Source: Nocardia pseudobrasiliensis NBRC 108224
Lineage (GTDB): Bacteria; Actinomycetota; Actinomycetes; Mycobacteriales; Mycobacteriaceae
Assembly (NCBI RefSeq): GCF_001613105.1
Contig: NZ_BDBS01000057.1
Span: forward strand, 1-64,000
Direction: 5' to 3'
Length of the DNA stretch: 64,000 nt
Part shown: one piece after another, positions 48,532 through 57,673 of the stretch
Position numbering within the stretch: the stretch's first letter is position 1
Layout: each line of letters opens with the position of its first letter
Translations under genes and position numbers: made by a program
Notes under the pieces: generated by a model
Seen by the model: only the letters and a program-made list of their open reading frames with translations
Database searches by the model: none
Told to the model about the DNA's origin: nothing

Positions 48532-51500
48532 TCAGGCTTGGGCGAGGACTTCCTCGTCGGTCATGGCGGCGACTTCCAGGTAGAGCTTGGCGACCGTGGG
48601 CAGGCGGGTCGGGTCGGACTCGTGGGCCGAGAGGCGTTGGGCCAGGCCGGTTATGGTGCGGGTGGCGAACAGGTCGGAGACTACCGCGCGGGGTGCGTCG
48701 AGCCATTCCCGGACTCGGGCTATGACGGTGGTGGCCAGGACGGAGTCGCCGCCGAGGGCGAAGAAATCGTCGTGGACGCCGACGCGGTCGACGCCCAAAA
48801 CCGCGGCGACGATATCCACCAGGGCGGCCTCGAGGTCGTCTCGCGGCGAATTGTCCTGGGCCGCGGCGGCTCCCGCGCGCAGCCGGTTCAGCACCGCGCG
48901 TCGGTCCAGTTTTCCATTGGGGGTCAATGGCATCGGGTCGAGGATCTCCACGCGGGTGGGCACCATGTAGCCGGGCAGCAGCTCCGCGACCACGGCCAGC
49001 ACCTCCTCGACCGAGCTCACCGTACCGGCAACGGCCGCAACGAGTTTCGGTGCATGACCATCGAGCACCTCGGCCACCGCGTGCCGGACCCCCGGCGCGC
49101 GCCGCAGCGCCCGCTCCACCTCGCCGAGTTCGACGCGATAGCCGCGGATCTGCACCTGATGATCGGCACGGCCGAGGAATTCGATAATGCCGTCGGGCCG
49201 GTAGCGGGCCATATCACCGGTCCGATACCAGCGCAGCCCGTCGTAGTCGACGAAACGCTGCGCGGTCCGCTCCGGATCATTGCGATAACCCGCGGCCACA
49301 TTCGCACCGCCGACCCAGAGTTCACCCGGCACCCAGTCGGGACAGTCGCGCCCGGCGGGCGAGACGATCCGGCAGCGCACATTGCGCAGCGGCACGCCGA
49401 ACGGGATCGAGGTCCAATCCTCGGGCGGATCGGTCACCTCGCAGATCGTATTGTGAATCGAGGTCTCGGTGGCCCCGCCCAATCCGGAGAATCGGCAGCC
49501 GGGCGCCTGCCGCGCCAACCGCCGCGCGAGCTCCGCCCCGACCCAGTCGCCGCCGAGCGTCACCGCGCGCAGCGAATCCCCGAGCCGATCGCCGCCGATC
49601 TCCAGAATCATGTCGAGCATGCTCGGCACGCAGTTGAGGATCGAAACCCTATGCCGCCGTAGCAATTCCACCCAGGTGGTAGCCTCGGCGCGCTGTCGCG
49701 CGTCCACTGCGACCAGCGAGCCGCCGACGGAGAACATGCCGAAGACGTCGTACACCGAGGCGTCGAACTCCAGCGCCGACAGCGCCAGCACCCGATCGGA
49801 TCCGCCGACCGAGAACCACTCGTTGACCGCATCGATGGTGTTCATCGCGCCGCTGTGCGGCACGTCCACACCCTTGGGCGCACCGGTCGACCCGGAGGTG
49901 AAGATGACGTAGGCGATCTGCGCGGTATCCGGAAACACCGGCTTCGCCAACGGATTCGAATATTCGCGCGCCCGATCCAACGCCAGACACGGCAGCCCCG
50001 GATCACCCATATCCGCGCCCGCGACGGTCAAGGCCGCGGAAACGCCTGCGGTACGCAGGATCTCGGTTCGTCGCGCCACCGGCTGATCGAATCCGATGGG
50101 CACGTAGGCCGCGCCCGCGGCCAGCACGCCGAGTACGGCCACGATCTGATCGCGCCCCTTGGGCAGCTGCACCGCCACCGCGTCACCCGGTCGCACCCCG
50201 CCGCCGCGCAGCGCCCCCGCCACGGCCAGCGCCTGCCGCGCCAATTCGCCGTAGCTCCAACGACCTTCGTCGCCCTCGAGCCCCCACACCACCGCGGTGT
50301 CATCGGGCGCGACGGCCGCATGTTCGAAGAGGCCCTGATGCAGACAGCGCCCGCTGACCGGCCCGTCGGTGGCATTGACCGCCGCGCGGACCGCCGCCTG
50401 CTCGATCGGCAGCCGCACCGCCGCCTCGGCCTCCCAGCCGGCCTCCTCGGCCAGCCGCGAGATCGCCGCAGTGTAGCAGGCGAACATGGCGTCGATCATG
50501 CCGTCCGGGAAGGCGTCCCGGCGCACGTCCCAGTTGAGCAGCAGTCCGCCGCGCACCTCGGTGACCTGCGCGTCGAGCAGCACCTGCGGGCCCTGCGAGA
50601 TGATCCAGACCGGCTCGCCGAAGGTTTCGGTGACCCGGTCGGCGAACAGCTCGCCGAGATTGAGCGCACTGGTGTAGACCACCGGTGCGAGCACCGGCTC
50701 GCCGCGGAACCGGCTCAGATCACGCAGCACCTCCAGCCCCGCGTAACCGGCGTGCGCACCGCTGTCGTGCATACCGCGCTGCATTGCCCTGGCCCGCTCG
50801 GTGACGGTGACATTGTCGGTGACATCGACCTCCAACATGATCGAGGAGGTGAAATCGCCGATGACGCGGTCGATCTCCGGATGCACCGGTTCGCGGTGGA
50901 ACAGCGGCACATTCAGCAGGAAGCGCGGCTGGGCCGACCAACCTCCGATGGTCTCGGCGAAAACCGCGGCCAGGGCCATCGCCGGCGTCACGCCGCGCCG
51001 ATGGGCCGCCGCGAGCAGGCGCTGTTTGGCCTCGGGCGCGAGCCAGTGGTTGTAGCGCACGGTGCGATGCGGTTCGGCGCGACGACCGACCGGCACGGTC
51101 GGAAGTTCCGGTGCGCCGGGCAGTTCCGGCAGTCGCTGCTGCCACCACTGCCGATCGCGTTCACGCACAATCGGATCCGCCTGCCGCTCGGTGAGATAGC
51201 GGCGGAAGCTGTAGCTCGGCTCGGGCAGTCGGGCGCCGTGATAGAGCTCGGCGAGGTCAGCGGTGAGTACGCGGTAGCTCATGGCGTCCCCGGCCAGCAT
51301 GTCGACATCCAGATGCAGTCGGCTGCGATCGTCGTCGAGCAGCGTGAGGGTGATATCGAGGACCTGCCCGTCCTCGAGGGCCAGGCGCTGATGGGTCTTG
51401 GTGTCGCGCAGGCGTTCCAGGGTTTCCTCCACGTCCCGCTCGTCGCGGCCGCGCAGATCGACGACCGAGAACACCGGGCGGCCCGGATTCGGCAGCGTCT

Positions 51501-52002
51501 GCTGGGTCCCGTCGGGCAGCACGCGGGTGCGGAGCATGGGGTGCAGGGCGATCAGTTCGCCGACAGCACGCTCCAGGCGGACGGGATCGATTGCGCCGCC
51601 GTCGAATTCGACATACAGATGCGCGGCGACGCCGCCGAGTTCCTGTTCGTCGGAGCGGCCGACCCAGTACGCGTGCTGCATACCGGCCAGCGGGAACGGA
51701 TCTCCGGCGGCCGGATCGGCCGGTGCGATCGGAACCTCGGGTTCGGTCCGTTCGCCGAGATCACCGCCGAGCAGTTCGAGCCAGGCGTCGACGGTCGGGG
51801 CGGCCGCCAGCTGCGCGAAGTTCACATCGATCCCGCGTTTGCGCCAGCCGCCCGCCAGCTTCATGGTGCGGATCGAGTCCAGGCCGAGCTGAATGAGGTC
51901 GTCGCCGCCCGCGATATCGGCGGCGTCGATGCCGAGTTGCGCGGCGATCGCGGCGCGGATCTCGGCGCTATCGATAACCCCCCGGTGCTGCCCTGACTCC
52001 AT
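48532..52002 (-). CDS. Salicylate-siderophore NRPS (ArCP-Cy-A-PCP, MbtB-like)
   Basis: An NRPS of about 1156 residues. Order: aryl carrier domain with the phosphopantetheine Ser in LGLDSIRTM (about Ser43), then a heterocyclisation domain with the D-x4-D-x2-S motif DMLAGDAMS. An adenylation domain follows (IFTSGSTGAPKG, GLGGATETS, WYRTGDMARY, PNGKLDRR), then a carrier domain with GGDSVLATT (about Ser1087) and a short C-terminal tail. It should load salicylate, couple and cyclise Ser or Thr to a phenyl-oxazoline. There is no thioesterase domain, unlike M. tuberculosis MbtB. The start is placed at the ATG at 52002 behind AAGGAG; an ATG at 52038 is possible. An iron box lies upstream. Confidence 0.9.
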   Translation of the reverse strand: MESGQHRGVIDSAEIRAAIAAQLGIDAADIAGGDDLIQLGLDSIRTMKLAGGWRKRGIDVNFAQLAAAPTVDAWLELLGGDLGERTEPEVPIAPADPAAGDPFPLAGMQHAYWVGRSDEQELGGVAAHLYVEFDGGAIDPVRLERAVGELIALHPMLRTRVLPDGTQQTLPNPGRPVFSVVDLRGRDERDVEETLERLRDTKTHQRLALEDGQVLDITLTLLDDDRSRLHLDVDMLAGDAMSYRVLTADLAELYHGARLPEPSYSFRRYLTERQADPIVRERDRQWWQQRLPELPGAPELPTVPVGRRAEPHRTVRYNHWLAPEAKQRLLAAAHRRGVTPAMALAAVFAETIGGWSAQPRFLLNVPLFHREPVHPEIDRVIGDFTSSIMLEVDVTDNVTVTERARAMQRGMHDSGAHAGYAGLEVLRDLSRFRGEPVLAPVVYTSALNLGELFADRVTETFGEPVWIISQGPQVLLDAQVTEVRGGLLLNWDVRRDAFPDGMIDAMFACYTAAISRLAEEAGWEAEAAVRLPIEQAAVRAAVNATDGPVSGRCLHQGLFEHAAVAPDDTAVVWGLEGDEGRWSYGELARQALAVAGALRGGGVRPGDAVAVQLPKGRDQIVAVLGVLAAGAAYVPIGFDQPVARRTEILRTAGVSAALTVAGADMGDPGLPCLALDRAREYSNPLAKPVFPDTAQIAYVIFTSGSTGAPKGVDVPHSGAMNTIDAVNEWFSVGGSDRVLALSALEFDASVYDVFGMFSVGGSLVAVDARQRAEATTWVELLRRHRVSILNCVPSMLDMILEIGGDRLGDSLRAVTLGGDWVGAELARRLARQAPGCRFSGLGGATETSIHNTICEVTDPPEDWTSIPFGVPLRNVRCRIVSPAGRDCPDWVPGELWVGGANVAAGYRNDPERTAQRFVDYDGLRWYRTGDMARYRPDGIIEFLGRADHQVQIRGYRVELGEVERALRRAPGVRHAVAEVLDGHAPKLVAAVAGTVSSVEEVLAVVAELLPGYMVPTRVEILDPMPLTPNGKLDRRAVLNRLRAGAAAAQDNSPRDDLEAALVDIVAAVLGVDRVGVHDDFFALGGDSVLATTVIARVREWLDAPRAVVSDLFATRTITGLAQRLSAHESDPTRLPTVAKLYLEVAAMTDEEVLAQA

Positions 52003-52054
52003 ATGCGCTGTCACTCCTTGTTCCGGCCGATCGGCCATAGCGTAACGCAATGAG

Positions 52055-52073
52055 ATAGGGTTGCCTAACCTAG
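52055..52073. promoter_or_regulatory. IdeR/DtxR-type iron box between NRPS and salicyl-AMP ligase genes
   Basis: Read on the minus strand, CTAGGTTAGGCAACCCTAT agrees with the IdeR consensus at 15 of 19 positions. A partly overlapping palindrome ACCTA-N3-TAGGT (52068-52080) may be a second site. Location between two divergent siderophore genes supports iron repression of both. Confidence 0.8.
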
Positions 52074-52119
52074 CTTAGGTGACCCTGATAACTGCCCTGC
52101 GATCGTGAGGTCCGCGCCC

Positions 52120-53739
52120 GTGACATCGACATCCACCGCCACGTCGGACCATCGCGACGGATTCGTGCCGTTCCCCTCGGAATTCGCCGAGCGCTATCGC
52201 GCCGACGGATATTGGACCGGCGTGACACTGGGCGAACTGCTGCGCACGGCGGCGCGGACCTGGCCGCAGCGGCCCGCCGTCCACACCGAGACCGGTGCGC
52301 GCAGTTACGCCGAACTCGACGCCGCGGCCGATCGGGTGGCCCGCGGATTCGGCGCGCACGGTATCGTGCCCGGCGATCGCGTTCTGGTGCAGCTGCCCAA
52401 TGTGGCCGAATTCGTCCCGCTGCTGTTCGGACTGCTGCGCGCCGGGGCCATTCCGGTACTCGCGCTGCCCGCCCATCGACGGGCCGAGATCGAGCATCTG
52501 GCCGAATTGTCCGGCGCGGTGGCCTATCTCATCGCCGACGAGGTGGGCGGGTTCGACTATCGCGAGCTGGCCGCCGGTGTGCTCGAGCGAGTGGAATCGG
52601 TGCGGCGGGTGTTCGTACTGGGCGATCCGGGCGAGTTCATCGACGTGAATTCGGTTGTCCGCGAGGAGGGTCCGCTGCCGCGGGTCGATGCGAGCGATAT
52701 CGCGCTGATGCTGGTCTCCGGCGGTACGACCGGACTCCCCAAGCTGATCGCCCGCACCCACGACGATTACGCCTATAACGCCCGAACCAGCGCCGAGGTG
52801 TGCGAACTGGGCCCCGAGGACGTCTACCTGGCCACACTGCCCGCGGCGCACAATTTCCCGCTGGCCTGCCCCGGCATCCTCGGCACGGTCGCCACGGGCG
52901 GTTCGATCGCGCTGATCGACGATCCGAGTCCGGAGAGCGCCTTCGCGGCCGTCGAGCGCTTCGGCGTGACCGTGACCGCCATGGTGCCGCCGCTGGCCCA
53001 ATTGTGGAGTGCGGCAACCGAATGGGAGCAGGCCGATCTGTCCTCGCTGCGCCTGGTCCAGGTCGGCGGGGCGAAACTGGCCGAGGTGAATGCCCGCGAG
53101 GTGGAGCCCGCCCTGGGCGCGCGGCTGCAGCAGGTGTTCGGCATGGCCGAGGGACTGCTCAACTACACTCGCCTCGACGATTCCGACGATCTGGCGTGCG
53201 GCACCCAGGGCCGCCCGCTCTCCCCCGCCGACGAGATCCGCGTGGTGGACCAGGACGGCAACGACGTGGCCCCCGGCGACGAGGGCGAACTCCTGACCCG
53301 CGGCCCGTACACCATCCGCGGCTATTACCGAGCGCCGGAACACAATTCCCGCGCCTTCACCCCCGACGGCTACTACCGCAGCGGCGACCTGGTCCGCCGC
53401 CTACCCTCCGGCCACCTGATCGTCTCCGGCCGCATCAAGGACGTCATCAACCGAGGCGGCGAGAACATCTCCTGCGACGAACTGGAAGAACACCTCCTCG
53501 CCCATCCCGCGGTCCGCCACGCCGCCGCCGTGGGCCTCCCCGACCCGGCCCTGGGCGAAAAGGTCTGCGCCGCCCTGGTGGTCACCGACACCATGCCCAC
53601 CCTCCCCGACCTGAAAGCCTTCCTGACCGCCCGCGGCCTGGCCACCTACAAACTCCCCGACACCCTCCGCCAGGTAGATCACCTCCCCCTCACCGCCGTA
53701 GGCAAGATCGACAAGAAGTCATTGCGCGCCCAGCTGTGA
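52120..53739 (+). CDS. mbtA: Salicyl-AMP ligase (MbtA/YbtE-like)
   Basis: An aryl-acid adenylating enzyme of about 539 residues that activates salicylate and loads it on the aryl carrier domain of the NRPS. Motifs: MLVSGGTTGLPKLIART (A3), ALPAAHNFPLACPGILG, EGLLNYTRL, RSGDLVR and GKIDKKSLRAQL (A10). The stretch HNFPLACPG has Cys where 2,3-dihydroxybenzoate ligases have Ser, which is the known mark of salicylate preference. I chose the GTG at 52120, 9 nt after GTGAGG; a GTG at 52105 is the alternative. Confidence 0.9.
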   Translation: MTSTSTATSDHRDGFVPFPSEFAERYRADGYWTGVTLGELLRTAARTWPQRPAVHTETGARSYAELDAAADRVARGFGAHGIVPGDRVLVQLPNVAEFVPLLFGLLRAGAIPVLALPAHRRAEIEHLAELSGAVAYLIADEVGGFDYRELAAGVLERVESVRRVFVLGDPGEFIDVNSVVREEGPLPRVDASDIALMLVSGGTTGLPKLIARTHDDYAYNARTSAEVCELGPEDVYLATLPAAHNFPLACPGILGTVATGGSIALIDDPSPESAFAAVERFGVTVTAMVPPLAQLWSAATEWEQADLSSLRLVQVGGAKLAEVNAREVEPALGARLQQVFGMAEGLLNYTRLDDSDDLACGTQGRPLSPADEIRVVDQDGNDVAPGDEGELLTRGPYTIRGYYRAPEHNSRAFTPDGYYRSGDLVRRLPSGHLIVSGRIKDVINRGGENISCDELEEHLLAHPAVRHAAAVGLPDPALGEKVCAALVVTDTMPTLPDLKAFLTARGLATYKLPDTLRQVDHLPLTAVGKIDKKSLRAQL

Positions 53740-53782
53740 GTGCCCAGGGAAATAAAGAAGGCCGCGGCGCTCCCCTTTCCTC

Positions 53783-55129
53783 CTAAGCCTCCACTACGTA
53801 AGGCGCGATACTCGAAAGCTTTTCGCAGGTCTCCTCGAACTCGCGGTCCGGGCGGGATTGCGCGACGATCCCCGCGCCCGCGCGGAGCCAGGCGCCCTCG
53901 GTGGTCTGGTAGACCGCGCGCAGAACGAGGGTGGCCTCGAGGGAGCCGGTGGGAGAGATCGTCACCACCGCACCGGAATACAGGCCCCGGGGATCGTGGT
54001 CGAGGCGGAAGACGGCGTCGACTCCGGCGGATTTGGGGATGCCGGAGGCGGTGACCGAAGGGAACAGGGTTTCCACCGCATCCCAGGGGCTGTGGGCGGG
54101 GGCGAGGCGGCCGCGGACGGTGGAGGCGAGGTGTTGGACGCTGCCGCGTTCGCGGACGGCCATGAAATCCGAGACGGCGGTGGTGCCGGGCTCGGCGACG
54201 GCGGCGATCTCGGCGAAGGAGGTCTGCACCGAGATGGCGTGCTCGACGATCTCCTTGGGATCGCCGATCAGTTCGGTGCGCGCGGCCCGATCGACCTCGA
54301 GACCGCGGCCGAAAGCCCTTGTGCCCGCGAGCGGTTCGGTGGTCACCACCCTGTTCTCATCGACCGCGACCACGAGCTCCGGACTGAACCCCGCGGCCTC
54401 CAGCCCGCCCAACCGCAGCAGGAACGACCGCGCGGGCGTGTTGTGCGCCCGGCCGAGTCGATAGGTGGACGGCACATCGACCACATACGGCAGATCGACC
54501 TTCCGCGACAGGATCACCTTCTGATACCGCCCACCGCGAATCTCGTCCACGGCACCGGCCACCCGATCGCGATACGCCGTGGGATCGATGGCGATATCGG
54601 CCGGACGCGACCGCGGCAGCGCGACGCCCTGCGCGGCCGCGATGATCTCGTGGATCTCCCCGGCCTCCGCCAGCGCCGCCCCGGTGATTCGCACACCGGT
54701 CGCGCCGATCCGAACCTCGAGCCGCGGAATCATCAGATGGGCCAGCGGCGTTCGCGCGGCCAGATGTTCGGTCGCCCCCAGCGCCCAGGCACAGAACTCG
54801 AATCCGATCCAGCCGTAGACATGCCGTCCGCCCAGCTCCAGCCCGGCCAGCGCCCGATCGATCACGCGCGCGGGACTGCCCTCCCACGGCGTGGCGGTGA
54901 CCTCGCCCGCCCAGTCGACCCGGAGCTCATGGGCGTCCAGCTCGACACTGCCGATCGGATCGGCCGCGAACACCCATTCCCCCGGACGTTCGTACATCAC
55001 GTATTCGCCGAACCGATCGGCCGCGGCGAGGGCGGAAACCGCTGCGACAGGATCGATTCCGCATGCCGCGGTGAATGTCGCCCCCGGAATATCCCCACAC
55101 TCGATTCGCACGCGCTCCGTGGTCGACAC
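53783..55129 (-). CDS. mbtI: Salicylate synthase (MbtI/Irp9-like)
   Basis: A 448-residue chorismate-utilising enzyme that makes salicylate through isochorismate. Motifs of the MST family: GGRYQKVILSRKVDLP, AGFSPELVVAVDENRVVTTEPLAGTR, LIGDPKEIVEHAIS (Glu binding Mg2+), LFPSVTASGIPKSAGVD and GLYSGAVV. Length is typical for MbtI (450). The GTG start follows GGAGGAATT. An iron box lies directly upstream. It converges with the salicyl-AMP ligase gene and completes the salicylate starter pathway with it. Confidence 0.92.
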   Translation of the reverse strand: MSTTERVRIECGDIPGATFTAACGIDPVAAVSALAAADRFGEYVMYERPGEWVFAADPIGSVELDAHELRVDWAGEVTATPWEGSPARVIDRALAGLELGGRHVYGWIGFEFCAWALGATEHLAARTPLAHLMIPRLEVRIGATGVRITGAALAEAGEIHEIIAAAQGVALPRSRPADIAIDPTAYRDRVAGAVDEIRGGRYQKVILSRKVDLPYVVDVPSTYRLGRAHNTPARSFLLRLGGLEAAGFSPELVVAVDENRVVTTEPLAGTRAFGRGLEVDRAARTELIGDPKEIVEHAISVQTSFAEIAAVAEPGTTAVSDFMAVRERGSVQHLASTVRGRLAPAHSPWDAVETLFPSVTASGIPKSAGVDAVFRLDHDPRGLYSGAVVTISPTGSLEATLVLRAVYQTTEGAWLRAGAGIVAQSRPDREFEETCEKLSSIAPYVVEA

Positions 55130-55137
55130 AATTCCTC

Positions 55138-55156
55138 CAAGGTTATGCTTACCTAA
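55138..55156. promoter_or_regulatory. IdeR-type iron box upstream of mbtI
   Basis: On the minus strand TTAGGTAAGCATAACCTTG matches the IdeR consensus at 14 of 19 positions. It abuts the mbtI ribosome site, so bound IdeR would block transcription. A further palindrome (GTAAGGCTAGCATTAC, 55166-55181) lies just beyond it. Confidence 0.7.
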
Positions 55157-55297
55157 GCTTGGAAAGTAAGGCTAGCATTACCTCGGTTGGCTGCGGGTGT
55201 GCGGACGAGCACATCATGATCAATAGAGACGAAATACATCGAGGCGGTGGGCAAGCGCGCTTCAATGGTGAAGCGTCACCTGATGGAGGGCCCCGCC

Positions 55298-57673
55298 ATG
55301 ATCGAGCACCGCGCCGACGTCCCGAGCGCGACCACACCGAATTCCGCGCCGCGTTCGGCCGTCGCACTGGTGGACGCCTCCTCCTCGGTGGAACGCGAGT
55401 TGATCGGCGGCTGGCTCGCCGAGGGCGGGATCGCCGCCGAATTCGGCATCGACGCACCGGTCACCCAGCTCGATCTGGATCCGGCCGCGGTGGCCGAACG
55501 GCTGGTGGGCCGCCACGACGATCCGCTGGTCGTCCCCGTCCGCGTGCTGTGGCTGCCGCCGGAGCGAGACGGCGTGCGCCGCACCACTTTCACCGATCTG
55601 GTGAGCCTGAGCAATCCCCGCAAACCACACCGGTTGATGCAGCGCCGACTGGTCGCCAAATCCCCGGACCGCCACCTCGTCCTCACCGGTCAGCCCGCCC
55701 GGCTCAGCGAGTTGCGCGCCAACAATCCGGGCGTCGCCTCGAGCGCGGAACCGTTCGCGCGCGCCATTGTTCGCGCGGGCATCGTCGCCCTCGAGCGCGC
55801 CGAACGGTCGGTCATCGGCGACCGCTACAAGGTCCCCCGGCTGGTCGTCGAGGAGATCCTCGACTCCCCCGAATTCCTGCGCCGCCTCGACGCCATCGCC
55901 GCGCATATCGGCGTCGATCCGAGCGAGGTGTACCGGCGCGCGGAGAAGTCGCTGCGGGAATTGGTTGCGGCCCAGAGCCGTCTGGTGTCGGACCTGTTCA
56001 CCCAGGCCATGCGCCCGGTGCACGCCTCGGCGTGGAAGGTCGACTTCGAACCGTCCGGCCTGGCCGGGCTGCGCCGTCTCAATCGCCGCTACCCGCTGGT
56101 CTTCCTGCCCTCGCACCGCTCCTACGTGGACGCCTTCGTCCTCGGAGACGTTCTGGGCCGCAACGATTTTCCACCCAATCATGTGATCGGCGGCGCGAAT
56201 CTGAGTTTCTGGCCGATGGGTCCGATCGCGCGGCGGACCGGAACGGTATTCATTCGCCGCAGTTTCGGCGACGACGAGGTGTACAAGGCCGTCGTGGAGG
56301 AATACTTCGCATATCTACTGGCCAAACGTTTCAATATGGAGTGGTATTTCGAGGGCGGCCGCACTCGAACCGGAAAACTGCGTCCGCCGCGCTACGGCCT
56401 GCTCAACTACCTCGCCGCCGCGCTGCGCGCCCGACGCGTGGACGATGTGATGCTGGTGCCCGTCTCGATCACCTACGAACGCCTCAACGAACTCGGCGCG
56501 ATCGCCACCGAGCAGGTCGGCGGCGTGAAGAAGGCCGAGGGCCTCACCTGGCTGGCCAGATATATTCGCAATCAACAGCATTCGGCCGGACACGTCTACG
56601 TGCGCTTCGGCGAGCCACTGTCGGCGCGGGGTCGCCTGGCCGCACACGGCGATCCGCTGGTCCCGGATACCGGTCCCGCCCAGCCGCTTCCGGACGAGGT
56701 CCGCGAGCAGGAGCGAAAGGCCGTGCAACGCTTGGCCTTCGAGGTGGCCGTCGGCATCAACGCCATCACCCCGATCACCGTCAACGCCCTGGTCACCCTG
56801 GCTCTGCTCGGCGTGCACGAACGCGCACTCACCCTGGGCGAGGTGCGTGCGGTGGTTCTGCCCGTGCTCGGCTATATCGAACGTCGCGGCCTGCCCAGCG
56901 GCGAACTCGCCGCGCTGCGCACCGATCACGGCGTCGCGGTCGTGCTCGAACAGCTCTCGCTCGCGAAGGTCGTGACGGTGTATCGCGGTGGGCTGGAAGC
57001 GGTTTACGCCATCGAACCGGGGGCGCATCTCGAGGCCGCGTTCTATCGCAACAGCGCCGTGCACTGGTTCGTCAATCGCGCCATCCTCGAACTGGCCGTA
57101 CTCACCGCGGTCGAGGCGCCGGAGGGTAAGCAGCTCGACGCCGGCTGGGAGGCCGCCTACCGGCTGCGCGATCTGCTGAAGTTCGAATTCTTCTTCCCCG
57201 AGCGCGCCGAATTCGCCGCGCAGATCTCGCGGGAGATGCTGCTGGTGGATCCCGAGTGGCACAACCACACCGGCGACGGGACCGTCGGCGCGGACATTCT
57301 GGCCCGGCTCGCCGATACCGGATTCATCATGGCCCATCGCGTACTTCGATCGTTCTTCGACGCGCAGCTGGTGGTGGCCGAGCGGCTGGCCGCCCGCGCG
57401 GTCGACGAGCCGCTGGACCGCAAACAGTTCCTCGACGAATGTCTGGCCGTCGGCCGCCAGATGCAGTTGCAGCAGCGCCTGCACAGCCCGGAATCGGTTT
57501 CGTCCGAATTGTTCTCCACCGCACTGAAACTCGCCGACAATCACGGCCTGCTCGATCCCGAGGGCGTCGATCCGGCCGCGCGCCGCCGGGCCTTCGCCGA
57601 CGAACTGCGGACCATCGGCGCCCGCATCTCGCGGGCCGCCACGCTTGATCCGTCCAACCGGGTGGAGGTGTAG
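55298..57673 (+). CDS. plsB: Glycerol-3-phosphate 1-O-acyltransferase (PlsB family)
   Basis: Membrane-associated enzyme that acylates sn-1 of glycerol 3-phosphate, the first step of phospholipid and triacylglycerol synthesis. The 791-residue protein has the acyltransferase blocks LVFLPSHRSYVDAFVLGDVL (H-x4-D), GGANLSFWPMGPIARRTGTVFIRR, YFEGGRTRTGKL and VPVSITYERL. The long C-terminal domain matches PlsB. GGAGG lies 8 nt before the ATG at 55298. The stop is directly followed by the ATG of the HAD/PlsC gene (TAGATG), so the two are translationally coupled. Confidence 0.9.
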   Translation: MIEHRADVPSATTPNSAPRSAVALVDASSSVERELIGGWLAEGGIAAEFGIDAPVTQLDLDPAAVAERLVGRHDDPLVVPVRVLWLPPERDGVRRTTFTDLVSLSNPRKPHRLMQRRLVAKSPDRHLVLTGQPARLSELRANNPGVASSAEPFARAIVRAGIVALERAERSVIGDRYKVPRLVVEEILDSPEFLRRLDAIAAHIGVDPSEVYRRAEKSLRELVAAQSRLVSDLFTQAMRPVHASAWKVDFEPSGLAGLRRLNRRYPLVFLPSHRSYVDAFVLGDVLGRNDFPPNHVIGGANLSFWPMGPIARRTGTVFIRRSFGDDEVYKAVVEEYFAYLLAKRFNMEWYFEGGRTRTGKLRPPRYGLLNYLAAALRARRVDDVMLVPVSITYERLNELGAIATEQVGGVKKAEGLTWLARYIRNQQHSAGHVYVRFGEPLSARGRLAAHGDPLVPDTGPAQPLPDEVREQERKAVQRLAFEVAVGINAITPITVNALVTLALLGVHERALTLGEVRAVVLPVLGYIERRGLPSGELAALRTDHGVAVVLEQLSLAKVVTVYRGGLEAVYAIEPGAHLEAAFYRNSAVHWFVNRAILELAVLTAVEAPEGKQLDAGWEAAYRLRDLLKFEFFFPERAEFAAQISREMLLVDPEWHNHTGDGTVGADILARLADTGFIMAHRVLRSFFDAQLVVAERLAARAVDEPLDRKQFLDECLAVGRQMQLQQRLHSPESVSSELFSTALKLADNHGLLDPEGVDPAARRRAFADELRTIGARISRAATLDPSNRVEV

